64,000 bases of DNA from Roseburia sp. AF12-17LB (lineage in GTDB: Bacteria > Bacillota > Clostridia > Lachnospirales > Lachnospiraceae), in assembly GCF_003479605.1 (NCBI RefSeq), contig NZ_QUHR01000001.1:62001-126000 (forward strand), in the 5' to 3' direction. Each line of letters begins with the position of its first letter. The stretch's first letter is position 1. Positions 9,134 through 20,888 of this stretch are shown here, piece after piece. Both the position numbers and the translations under genes were made by a program. The notes under the pieces are model-generated. The model searched no databases and was not told the origin of the DNA. It saw only the letters and a list, made by a program, of their open reading frames with translations.

Positions 9134-9158
9134 GATTGTAACTCCTTGGAGGCATTAC
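9134..9158 (+). promoter_or_regulatory. First RAT-like antiterminator site
   Basis: GATTGTAACTCC followed by GGAGGCATTACTT resembles the ribonucleic antiterminator target bound by BglG/LicT proteins, which has a conserved GATTGTTA 5' side and a GCA-x-ACC 3' side around a short stem. An imperfect hairpin using its 3' part (GGCATTA with TGGTGCC, 9150-9186) follows, and a T-run lies about ten bases later (9197-9202), so a linked terminator is possible but weaker than the second one. Confidence 0.55.
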
Positions 9159-9227
9159 TTGTACAGCTTTTCGTTGTATGGTGCCAAAGAGGAGCTTTTT
9201 TGTTGCAGCAAATGGAAATTTCCGAGA

Positions 9228-9303
9228 GGATTGTTATCCTGGAAACAGGAGCATTACCCAAAGGACATAGTAAAGCGCGTGCTATGTGTTTTGGGTATTT
9301 TTT
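9228..9303 (+). promoter_or_regulatory. Second RAT antiterminator overlapping an intrinsic terminator (LicT/BglG switch)
   Basis: GGATTGTTATCCTGG paired with CAGGAGCATTACCC (9228-9259) forms the RAT hairpin of the BglG/LicT family. Its 3' strand is shared with a strong terminator: ACCCAAAGGACATAG (9256-9270) pairs with CTATGTGTTTTGGGT (9282-9296), followed by the T-run 9298-9303. The two structures exclude each other, which is the classic beta-glucoside-inducible antitermination arrangement. The cognate binding protein is encoded in the same operon at 13160-14029. Confidence 0.88.
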
Positions 9304-9353
9304 GTTAAAAATGATTGTTATAAAACGAGGCAGCAGAAAGGAGAGTGTTTCAT

Positions 9354-13120
<3,767 letters not shown>

Positions 13121-13159
13121 CGTAGTATAATAGAGAAAACTCATGTGGAGGAAAAAGCG

Positions 13160-14029
13160 ATGCTTGCAATTAAGAAAATCAATAATAATGTAGCAGTATG
13201 TAAAGATGGGAATGGTTGTGAATTAATTGCTTTTGGAAAGGGAATTGGATTTCCACAGATGCCATATGAGATAAAACTGGAAAATATAGACAGGACATTT
13301 TACAATATCAGCGCACAGTACATGGGACTGATGAATGAACTGCCGATGGATATCATAGAATTTACAATGAAAATACTGCCGGTGGTACAGAGCAAGCTGG
13401 ATTATGATTTAAATCCAAATCTTGTGCTGACACTGGCGGACCATCTGGCATTTGCAATGGAGCGGGAGAGGAAGAAAATTTATATTGAGATGCCGCTTAT
13501 TTATGACATGGAGCAGCAGTATCCCATGGAAATGAAATTGAGCCGGTATATTGTGGCACAAATGGACAAAGTATTTCATGTGAAATTAAAAAGAAATGAA
13601 TTATCAGGAATTGCCATGTCTATCATAAGTGCAAAGATTACATCCGAGCAGAAGACAAATGGAACGGATAAGATTGACTTCGAAGGCGTATTGAAGGATA
13701 TCGGCCGGATTATAGAAAAGGAGCTTCATATCGTGGTAAATAAAGAATCCTTTGATTATGCCAGATTTGCAACTCATATAAAATATCTTTTGGACCGGAT
13801 TTGCAGCAAACAATATATTGATACGGATAATATCACACTGTATCAGAATCTCAGGGAAGAGTTTGCGGATATTTCCAGATGTGTGGACTGTATTATAGAA
13901 TATCTGAATCAGAAATTAGATTGTGAAGTAACAGAAGAGGAAAAAATGTATCTGATTCTGCATGTAAACCGGATTTGCAGTAAGGAAAAATGTGCAGAAG
14001 AAACAGAGGATGGGAAAGGAAATAGATAA
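13160..14029 (+). CDS. licT: BglG/LicT-family transcription antiterminator
   Basis: A 289-residue RNA-binding regulator. Residues 1-57 form the CAT domain (MLAIKKINNNVAVCKDG, then GKGIGFPQ); PRD1 spans ~62-165 and PRD2 ~170-280. The phosphorylation-site histidines His95 (LADHLAF), His206 (FATHIKY) and His268 (LILHVNR) are present, but the second PRD1 histidine found in LicT is replaced by Ser154 (IAMSIIS). ATG 13160 follows GGAGGA; the in-frame GTG 13145 lies before that site. It should bind the RAT sites at 9134-9158 and 9228-9259, with its activity set by the operon's EIIBC and by HPr. Confidence 0.92.
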   Translation: MLAIKKINNNVAVCKDGNGCELIAFGKGIGFPQMPYEIKLENIDRTFYNISAQYMGLMNELPMDIIEFTMKILPVVQSKLDYDLNPNLVLTLADHLAFAMERERKKIYIEMPLIYDMEQQYPMEMKLSRYIVAQMDKVFHVKLKRNELSGIAMSIISAKITSEQKTNGTDKIDFEGVLKDIGRIIEKELHIVVNKESFDYARFATHIKYLLDRICSKQYIDTDNITLYQNLREEFADISRCVDCIIEYLNQKLDCEVTEEEKMYLILHVNRICSKEKCAEETEDGKGNR

Positions 14030-14505
14030 TGTTTTTTAAGAAAAAAGAAAGTGGAGAAGAAATATTTGCTCCGATGAATGGAAAATATATCGAACAGGCA
14101 CAGATTCCGGATGCAATATTTGCAGAAGGAATGCTGGGAACAGGATGTGGTATCTGCCCGGAAGATGGCACCGTTTATGCACCGGCAGATGGTAAAATCG
14201 TTTCTGTGGCAGAAACTGGACATGCCATTGGAATAGAGACACCAAAGGGTGCAGAACTGCTGATTCATATAGGTATGGATACAGTGGAACTGAATGGACA
14301 GGGCTTTGAAGTATTTGCAAAAGAAGGGGACAAGGTAACAAAGGGACAGAAACTTATAAGCTGTGATCTGGAATTTGTGAAATTAAAAGGATTTTCTACA
14401 GTTACCGCATTGGTTGTCACCAATGCTGCTGAATTTAATGAAATTCATTTTGAAACAGGAAAAACATTTCCTGCCACAGCTTTGCTGGGCGAAGTAAGAA
14501 AATAA
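14029..14505 (+). CDS. PTS glucose/beta-glucoside-type EIIA protein
   Basis: A 158-residue stand-alone IIA of the glucose family. It contains FAPMNGK near the start, the support histidine in TGHAIGIE and the phosphorylated histidine in LLIHIGMDTVEL, followed by FSTVTALVVTNA. Its ATG overlaps the stop codon of licT in a TAATG arrangement, so it is co-translated. It would pass phosphate from HPr to the EIIB domain of the EIIBC encoded at the head of the operon, and may also serve other EIIA-less permeases. Confidence 0.93.
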   Translation: MFFKKKESGEEIFAPMNGKYIEQAQIPDAIFAEGMLGTGCGICPEDGTVYAPADGKIVSVAETGHAIGIETPKGAELLIHIGMDTVELNGQGFEVFAKEGDKVTKGQKLISCDLEFVKLKGFSTVTALVVTNAAEFNEIHFETGKTFPATALLGEVRK

Positions 14506-14507
14506 TT

Positions 14508-14930
14508 TCAGGCGAGTTCCTTATATCCTAATTCATACAGTAAATCATTTACATCTGAGAGTGCACAGTTCCGCTGCAGGGAAAAGATAATCGCGCTGTC
14601 CCGTTCTATACGGGCATAGAGAATGGGATATCCGGTGGCTTTTAAAAGATTCTGTACTTCCGTAAAGGATAAATGCATGGCAAAGCAGAGAGCAAGCACT
14701 TTGTCTCTGGAAGGACGCTTGCGTCCATCAAAAATCTGATAACAGTAGTTACGGTCAAGACCGCTTTTCCGAATGAGAGAAGGCAGGTCTTGATTTTTTG
14801 TATGAATCAGCTGATTGAGATAATCGGAAACAGAGACCTGTACCAGCTCTGGTTCTTCTTGCTCGGTATAATCGGAGAAGGAAGGCGTATTTTTTAAAAT
14901 ATCTAAAAGTTCCTGCGTTGATTTTTTCAT
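14508..14930 (-). CDS. Small XRE-like helix-turn-helix protein
   Basis: A 140-residue soluble protein transcribed toward the PTS operon, with its stop codon two bases from the end of the EIIA gene. Residues ~36-90 look like a lambda-repressor-type HTH (DLPSLIRKSGLDRNYCYQI, then GRKRPSRDKVLALCFAM). The N-terminal ~30 residues are acidic and probably flexible. It is divergent from the kinase gene at 15022, across a 91-base gap, so it may regulate or be a partner or substrate of that kinase. No function is known to me. Confidence 0.72.
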   Translation of the reverse strand: MKKSTQELLDILKNTPSFSDYTEQEEPELVQVSVSDYLNQLIHTKNQDLPSLIRKSGLDRNYCYQIFDGRKRPSRDKVLALCFAMHLSFTEVQNLLKATGYPILYARIERDSAIIFSLQRNCALSDVNDLLYELGYKELA

Positions 14931-15021
14931 TTGGCGAATCCACCCATTTCTGCTATAGTGATATTGATTATCATAGAATGTAGAAGATAAAAATGCAAGA
15001 GAAAAAGGGAGTCTGACAGCA

Positions 15022-16107
15022 ATGAGCGAAAAATTATACCAGGAGTTTCAAAGAAAACAGCAGGTGCCATTGACGATATTGGGAGGTAAGATGCCTTATC
15101 AGACGCAGCTGGTGCAGGACACTTCCACGGGAAGGATTCTGGTTCAAAAAATTATAAAGAAAGAAAATATTCCCATTTATTGTAAATTACAGAACCTGCA
15201 AAGTCCACATCTTGTAAGAATCATAAGCTGCAAAGAGCAGCAGGATGTGGGCGTGATATTAGAAGAATATATCAGCGGAGAAACACTGGATGAAAAATTG
15301 CGGCGATATGGGACAATGCCGCCGGAACTTGTCGGAAATTATGCACAGCAGCTGTTGGAGGTGCTGGAGCAGATTCATGCACAGGGAATTGTACATCGGG
15401 ATATTTCACCGAAAAATATATTGATTTCCACAGATGGAGTTGTAAAATTACTGGATTTTGACATTTCTCGGCAATGGAAAATGAACCGGAATGCAGACAC
15501 AACGATTCTTGGAACGGTTGGCTTTGCATCTCCGGAACAGTATGGTTTCCTTCAGACAGATGCAACGGCAGATATTTATGCAGTGGGTGTCCTGATGAAT
15601 GTGATGTTAGAGGGCGTGCTGCCGAATGTACGGCTGACAGGGAAAAAACCATTCCAGGGTATCATAAAAAAGTGCATAGAGATTGACCCACAGAACCGCT
15701 ACCAGAGTGTCAGTGAACTCAGGCTGGCATTTAAACCGGAGAGACAAATGCCCCAGGGGAAGCAGACGATTCTTCCGGGCTTCCGGACCGGAGTTGTCTG
15801 GAAAGAGATACTGGCAGTTTTTATTTATCTGTTTCTGATTATAGGCAGTATACAGTTTATGATGATGTATGGTAAAACGCCGGCCGCTTTTGGACTGGAA
15901 GCAATTGCGGTACTTATCTATGCATGGCTGTCCTGCGCGGTGGGATTCAATTTCCTGCTGTGGGATACCAAAGTTCCGGGAATCCGTTCGCTTCAGAAAC
16001 CGGTACGGATAATCATCCGGATTATCCTGGCACTTATCCTTTTCTATTTTGGAATGCTACTGGAAAATTATGTAAAATTTACGCTGCTTGGGCTGACATC
16101 ACAATAG
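15022..16107 (+). CDS. Membrane-anchored Hanks-type Ser/Thr protein kinase with DFD motif
   Basis: A 361-residue protein with a kinase domain (~20-240) and three C-terminal membrane helices (~262-284, 289-310, 330-352), but no PASTA domains. The ATP-site Lys43 (LVQKII), catalytic Asp127 in HRDISPKN and metal-binding Asp145 are kept. The usual DFG is DFD (145-147), and the glycine-rich loop is not obvious. GTVGFASPEQYG marks the activation and substrate loop. The missing extracellular sensor distinguishes it from PrkC/StkP. It faces a divergent HTH gene and is followed by a membrane-anchored repeat protein, so the three may work together; that is inference. Confidence 0.88.
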   Translation: MSEKLYQEFQRKQQVPLTILGGKMPYQTQLVQDTSTGRILVQKIIKKENIPIYCKLQNLQSPHLVRIISCKEQQDVGVILEEYISGETLDEKLRRYGTMPPELVGNYAQQLLEVLEQIHAQGIVHRDISPKNILISTDGVVKLLDFDISRQWKMNRNADTTILGTVGFASPEQYGFLQTDATADIYAVGVLMNVMLEGVLPNVRLTGKKPFQGIIKKCIEIDPQNRYQSVSELRLAFKPERQMPQGKQTILPGFRTGVVWKEILAVFIYLFLIIGSIQFMMMYGKTPAAFGLEAIAVLIYAWLSCAVGFNFLLWDTKVPGIRSLQKPVRIIIRIILALILFYFGMLLENYVKFTLLGLTSQ

Positions 16108-16246
16108 AAATTGCCTGGCAGGAAGAGACAGGAAAATGATTGACATAAAAACGATTTAAAAATGTATGCCGTCAGCATACCACAAAACCTTCCGACTCAT
16201 ATATGATTGTCTCATACATAAGATTTATGAAAACGGGAGGCATAAG

Positions 16247-17011
16247 ATGGAAAAAGTAAAGAAACCAATTTATAAGAAATGGTGGTTCTGGGTAATTATC
16301 GTTGTAGTCGTATTTGCAATTGCAGCAGGCGGTGGAAGCAGCAAGAAGGATTCGGATAAGAATTCTGTTACAGACACAGAACAGGCAGAGAGCGGCAAGA
16401 GCAAAGATACTGATAAAGATGCTGGGAAGGAAGATGCTCCGGAAGAAGATTTATCACAAATCGAGACGGACTATACGCTTGGAGCAGGACATTACACAGC
16501 AGGTGTTGACCTTCCTGTTGGTAAGTGCAATCTGACAGCAGTAAGCGGAAATGGAAATGTCAGCAGCAGTAATATGTTTAATGGCGGCATCAATGCAATG
16601 TTTGGCGTGGATGATGGGAACGGACTTTATGAATCCTCTTTTAACGGATTGAAAATGAAGGAAAACGTGGAACTTAAGATTTCAGGAGATGTAGTAGTAC
16701 AGGTCAGCTATACAGAAGTAACCGGAGGCATGAGTGGAAGAGAATATGATGAATCAGCGGCAGTGGAATTAGGCAGTGGCAATTATACGGCAGGCACAGA
16801 TTTCCCGGCAGGAACTTATACCGTAACAGCTGTGGATGGAACCGGAAACGTCAGCACATCAAATTTATATGATGGTGGAATGAATGAGATGTTTGGAGTA
16901 GACGATGGAAATGGTCTTTATACACCAGAAGTGAAAAATGTGGAACTGAGTGATGGCGTGGAATTGAAGGTAAGCGGAGTAAACATTCGCCTGGTGCCAG
17001 TGAAAGAATAG
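16247..17011 (+). CDS. Membrane-anchored protein with two homologous ~80-residue repeats
   Basis: A 254-residue protein. After a short basic N-terminus comes one hydrophobic helix (WWFWVIIVVVVFAIAAGGG, ~residues 15-33), then a Ser/Asp/Lys-rich linker (~34-75), then two clearly duplicated units (~80-165 and ~175-254). Each unit runs YTAG-x-D-x-P-x-G, then N-x-x-x-GG-x-N-x-MFGVDDGNGLY. There is no lipobox, so it is probably a signal-anchor protein with an exported domain. ATG 16247 follows GGGAGG; the longer frame from 16166 has no ribosome-binding site. Function unknown. Confidence 0.8.
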   Translation: MEKVKKPIYKKWWFWVIIVVVVFAIAAGGGSSKKDSDKNSVTDTEQAESGKSKDTDKDAGKEDAPEEDLSQIETDYTLGAGHYTAGVDLPVGKCNLTAVSGNGNVSSSNMFNGGINAMFGVDDGNGLYESSFNGLKMKENVELKISGDVVVQVSYTEVTGGMSGREYDESAAVELGSGNYTAGTDFPAGTYTVTAVDGTGNVSTSNLYDGGMNEMFGVDDGNGLYTPEVKNVELSDGVELKVSGVNIRLVPVKE

Positions 17012-17060
17012 TTTGGATTTCAGAAAGCAGAACAGAAAAATATAATAAAAAACAGAATAG

Positions 17061-17111
17061 AAAAGCACGACAGAAATTGTCTTTGATAAAGAACAAGGCT
17101 GTTGTGCTTTT
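17061..17111 (+). terminator. Intrinsic terminator
   Basis: AAAAGCACGACAG (17061-17073) pairs with CTGTTGTGCTTTT (17099-17111) with one G-U pair. It ends the 16247-17011 transcript; the A-rich 5' arm means it could also work on the other strand. Confidence 0.75.
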
Positions 17112-17249
17112 CCCGTTTCACAGGAAATACTACGAGAACTGGAATTCGTCTCTTGAGAAAAATCATAAGGGGTTATACAATAGGAGAAAGTTATAAAAGG
17201 TTATAAAAGAATTAAAAAGTTATAAAGAGTTATAAAAGGAGTACACAAA

Positions 17250-17738
17250 ATGACAATCCGTACCGCGCAGATGGAAGATATTGATGCAATTACAGCCGTG
17301 GAGACAGAATGTTTTCCACCGGCAGAAGCAGCAACGAGGGAAGAATTCGCAGAACGTTTAAAATATTATAAAGACCATTTCTGGCTGATGTTCGATGGGG
17401 GACATCTGGTGGCATTTGTTGATGGCATGGTGACCAGTCAGAAAGACCTTACGGATGAAATGTATGAAAAAGCAGAACTGCATGAGGAGCAGGGGGACTG
17501 GCAGATGATTTTCGGCGTGAATACCATTCCGGCATACCGAAGACGTGGTCTGGCAGAGCAGCTATTAAAAAGAGCTATTGCAGATGCAAAAGCCCAGGGA
17601 AAAAAAGGACTGGTGCTGACCTGCAAGGATAAGCTGATACATTACTATGCGAAATTTGGATTTGAAAATGAAGGCGTATCAGAGTCTGCCCATGGAGACG
17701 CGGTGTGGAACCAGATGCGTCTGACTTTTCAGAAATAA
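17250..17738 (+). CDS. GNAT-family N-acetyltransferase
   Basis: A 162-residue acetyl-CoA-dependent acyltransferase. The acetyl-CoA-binding motif A reads VNTIPAYRRRGLAEQLLKRA (~residues 90-109), and motif B reads HYYAKFGFENEG (~residues 131-142). The overall pattern resembles the arylalkylamine-type GNATs that often carry generic annotations. It is preceded by four copies of GTTATAAA in the 60 bases before its start. The acceptor is unknown. SfsA follows 28 bases later. Confidence 0.88.
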   Translation: MTIRTAQMEDIDAITAVETECFPPAEAATREEFAERLKYYKDHFWLMFDGGHLVAFVDGMVTSQKDLTDEMYEKAELHEEQGDWQMIFGVNTIPAYRRRGLAEQLLKRAIADAKAQGKKGLVLTCKDKLIHYYAKFGFENEGVSESAHGDAVWNQMRLTFQK

Positions 17739-17766
17739 GATAAACAGGAATCAGAGGATATAGAAA

Positions 17767-18468
17767 TTGAAATATCAAAAAGTGATAGAGGGAAAATTTG
17801 TAGACCGTCCCAACCGTTTTATTGCGCATGTTAAAATTGATGGAGAACTTCAGACGGTGCATGTAAAAAATACCGGGCGCTGCAGGGAACTGCTGCTTCC
17901 GGATGCAGCAGTCTATCTGGAAGTGGCAGACAATCCAAAACGAAAGACAGCATATGATCTGATTGCTGTATATAAAGAAAATTTCGGGCTTATTAATATA
18001 GATAGTCAGGCGCCTAACAAGGTGGCAAAAGAATGGCTTGAGACACAATCGTTTGATTTGATCAGACCGGAATATAAATATGGAAATTCCAGGATAGATT
18101 TTTATATGAAAAAAGGACAGCAGGAATATTTAATGGAAGTAAAGGGCTGTACTTTGGAACGTGATGGCATTGGTTATTTCCCGGATGCACCGACGGAACG
18201 TGGCGTGAAACATTTGCGGGAGCTGGCAGAAGCAAGGAAGGCTGGCTATGAATGTATATTGGCATTTGTAATTCAGATGGAAGGTGTGGAAGAAGTGCGG
18301 GCAAATGTAATGACCCATCCTGAGTTTGGAAAAGCATTGGAAGAGGCAGGCGCAGCAGGCGTAAAGATATGGTTTCTTATGTGTAAAGTAGAAAAGGACG
18401 GCCTCAGCGTGAAAGACTGGGCTCAGCGTGCAGAAACAGCGGAAACACGATTGCATTCAAATGGTTAA
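17767..18468 (+). CDS. sfsA: SfsA-family sugar fermentation stimulation protein
   Basis: A 233-residue protein of the SfsA family, seen from FVDRPNRFIAHVKIDG near the start, HVKNTGRCRELLLPDA, and the nuclease-like core SRIDFYMKKGQQEYLMEVKG, followed by FPDAPTERGVKHLREL. The D-x(n)-E-x-K arrangement is that of a PD-(D/E)XK-type fold; the cellular role of SfsA is unsettled. The start is a TTG at 17767 with GAGGA seven bases upstream, which gives the family's normal N-terminus. Confidence 0.9.
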   Translation: MKYQKVIEGKFVDRPNRFIAHVKIDGELQTVHVKNTGRCRELLLPDAAVYLEVADNPKRKTAYDLIAVYKENFGLINIDSQAPNKVAKEWLETQSFDLIRPEYKYGNSRIDFYMKKGQQEYLMEVKGCTLERDGIGYFPDAPTERGVKHLRELAEARKAGYECILAFVIQMEGVEEVRANVMTHPEFGKALEEAGAAGVKIWFLMCKVEKDGLSVKDWAQRAETAETRLHSNG

Positions 18469-18504
18469 TTGCCAAAGGAAGAATAATTAAGGAGAATACA
18501 GCGA

Positions 18505-19059
18505 ATGGATTGCAAAGAAGTAAGAGTTGATATGAGGATACCAAATCCAAAAGACCGGGAAGAAAATGTAAGGGCGGCGCAGATTATGTTTCAAATGAAC
18601 CATACGATGCCTTTTACGGAAGAATATCAGACGCTTTTAAAAGAATTGTTTGGAGAGAACCTTGGAGAGGGAAGCTACGTTGCAGCACCAATCAGTGGTG
18701 CCTGTGTCAGTACCATGAAAATTGGAAAAAATGTTTATATTAATTCTGGGCTGCTGGCAATGGCACGTGGTGGAATCGCCATAGAGGATGGCGTGCAGAT
18801 TGCAGCTAATGTCCAGCTGATTTCGAATAATCATGATCCTTATGATTTGTCGATACTGACCTGCAAGCCGGTGCTAATTAAAAAAGCCGCATGGATTGGC
18901 GCGGGCGCAAGCATCCTGCCGGGGGTAAGCATTGGAAAACATGCCATCGTCGGGGCAGCATCAGTAGTGACAAAAGATGTGCCGGACTATGCAGTCGCAG
19001 TCGGAAATCCGGCAAGGGTAATAAAGTATCTGGATGCCAGCCGTTTCGAAGAGATATAA
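18505..19059 (+). CDS. Maltose/galactoside O-acetyltransferase-like hexapeptide protein
   Basis: A 184-residue trimeric left-handed beta-helix acetyltransferase of the LacA/Maa/NodL group. The N-terminal helix ([19 protein letters not shown]) is followed by hexapeptide repeats, a catalytic-His region ([10 protein letters not shown]), and [20 protein letters not shown] with the closing [19 protein letters not shown]. It transfers an acetyl group from acetyl-CoA to a sugar or related hydroxyl. AAGGAGAA precedes the ATG. The acceptor is not readable. Confidence 0.87.
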   Translation: MDCKEVRVDMRIPNPKDREENVRAAQIMFQMNHTMPFTEEYQTLLKELFGENLGEGSYVAAPISGACVSTMKIGKNVYINSGLLAMARGGIAIEDGVQIAANVQLISNNHDPYDLSILTCKPVLIKKAAWIGAGASILPGVSIGKHAIVGAASVVTKDVPDYAVAVGNPARVIKYLDASRFEEI

Positions 19060-19250
19060 GGAATAGATTTTATGGGATGGCAGGCAATATATAGCCAGGA
19101 AAAGAGTGCTGCGATTCAATATTGTAATGGTGGGTTCCCATCGCAACCGGGCTACATAGTCGGGAAAAGGGTACTACGCTTCGATGACATTTTTTACTGA
19201 GAAGCAGCATAATTAGGAGGAAGAATGATAGCTGAAAAATAGTTGGTTAA

Positions 19251-19445
19251 CAGAAATATCATACTAACGCTAATAATATAGAAGAAATGGTATGAAAAAT
19301 GAGGGAAAATCTCTTGAAAAGTAAGCTATAAAGCAGAAAAATCATACTTAAAAGAAGATAAAGACAGATTTAGTATGAGAAAAGTAAGAAAAGTTGCGGA
19401 AAAATCATACTAAAAGGAATATGTTGCTGCATTTAGTGTGAAAAG
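19251..19445 (+). repeat. Three decayed tandem units with ATCATACT motifs
   Basis: Units start near 19251, 19334 and 19397 with CAGAAATATCATACTAA, CAGAAAAATCATACTTAA and CGGAAAAATCATACTAAA. The last two also carry an inverted partner (TTTAGTATGAG, TTTAGTGTGAA) about 30 bases later. No ORF or RNA family is recognisable. Confidence 0.5.
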
Positions 19446-19450
19446 ATGCC

Positions 19451-19496
19451 ACTTCAATTCCGCTGCGCTCCATCTCAGTCGTGGCTGTCGCCACAT
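19451..19496 (+). repeat. 46-bp direct repeat, copy 1
   Basis: Matches 19533-19578 at 45 of 46 positions; the single difference is at base 7 (A here, G in copy 2). The 3' part contains the perfect hairpin GTGGC-tgtc-GCCAC. It lies in the ~700-bp gene-free stretch before rpsL. Confidence 0.85.
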
Positions 19497-19532
19497 GAAC
19501 GGAAAGATTCAGGCATAAGAACGAGAACCGCA

Positions 19533-19578
19533 ACTTCGATTCCGCTGCGCTCCATCTCAGTCGTGGCTGTCGCCACAT
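19533..19578 (+). repeat. 46-bp direct repeat, copy 2
   Basis: Second copy of the element at 19451-19496, again ending in GTGGC-tgtc-GCCAC, and placed 11 bases before the terminator at 19589-19640. Confidence 0.85.
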
Positions 19579-19588
19579 CAAAAAGAAA

Positions 19589-19640
19589 GCTTTCAGCCGT
19601 TATCAAATAAATTTGAACAGCTGAAAGCCTTCTTTTTTTC
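19589..19640 (+). terminator. Intrinsic terminator upstream of rpsL
   Basis: GCTTTCAGC (19589-19597) pairs with GCTGAAAGC (19620-19628), followed by CTTCTTTTTTT. It insulates the str operon from upstream transcription. Confidence 0.8.
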
Positions 19641-19670
19641 TCTGGCTCGTAGCTTGCACGAAAAATTTGC

Positions 19671-19699
19671 TTGACAAGTGGCGAATCGGCTTATATACT
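19671..19699 (+). promoter_or_regulatory. Strong promoter of the str operon
   Basis: TTGACA (19671-19676) and TATACT (19694-19699) are separated by exactly 17 bases, about 50 bases before the rpsL start codon. This is a near-consensus housekeeping sigma-A promoter. Confidence 0.9.
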
Positions 19700-19756
19700 G
19701 AATTAGTGTGCATACAAATGCACATTTATCAAATAATAGCACAGGAGGTGAAAATA

Positions 19757-20176
19757 ATGCCAACATTTAACCAGTTAGTAAGAAAAGGACGTCAGACATC
19801 TGTTAAGAAGTCTACTGCACCTGCACTTCAGAAGGGCTACAATTCTTTAAAGAAGAAAGCAACTGATACTTCTGCTCCTCAGAAGAGAGGTGTTTGTACC
19901 GCTGTTAAGACAGCTACACCTAAAAAACCTAACTCAGCTCTTAGAAAGATCGCCAGAGTACGTCTTTCCAACGGAATCGAAGTAACAAGCTACATTCCAG
20001 GAGAGGGACACAACTTACAGGAACATAGCGTTGTTCTTATCCGTGGTGGTCGTGTTAAGGACTTACCAGGTACAAGATACCATATTATCCGTGGAACTCT
20101 TGATACAGCAGGAGTCGCTAACAGAAAACAGGCTCGTTCCAAATACGGCGCTAAGAGACCAAAAGACGCTAAATAA
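19757..20176 (+). CDS. rpsL: 30S ribosomal protein S12
   Basis: A 139-residue ribosomal protein at the decoding centre. [12 protein letters not shown] at the start, [15 protein letters not shown] and the [20 protein letters not shown] segment are intact; the lysines in the two streptomycin-contact loops look wild type. The ATG at 19757 follows a full AGGAGGTG; a longer in-frame reading from 19667 begins inside the promoter and is wrong. It is the first gene of the rpsL-rpsG-fusA-tuf operon. Confidence 0.98.
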   Translation: MPTFNQLVRKGRQTSVKKSTAPALQKGYNSLKKKATDTSAPQKRGVCTAVKTATPKKPNSALRKIARVRLSNGIEVTSYIPGEGHNLQEHSVVLIRGGRVKDLPGTRYHIIRGTLDTAGVANRKQARSKYGAKRPKDAK

Positions 20177-20331
20177 GCTTAGCGCACACCAATAGTATCA
20201 CAAACAGAGCTAAAGGTAAGTGTTGGAATTATTGTCACATACGATATATTTCCGCACGAACACATTTTAGAGAGACACATGTGAGTACCGTTGAATTAAT
20301 CGAAACAAATACTACATGACAGGCACAATGA

Positions 20332-20838
<507 letters not shown>

Positions 20839-20888
20839 TCAGAACGAGAGCATATTTTTTCGGTTAAGAAAATTAGGAGGAAAAAACC

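Noticed and set aside
19451..19578. CRISPR-like array
   Set aside because: Only two 46-bp repeats with one 36-base gap, no cas genes and no third unit.
19667..19756. N-terminal extension of S12
   Set aside because: It runs through the promoter; the standard 139-residue S12 begins at ATG 19757 after AGGAGGTG.
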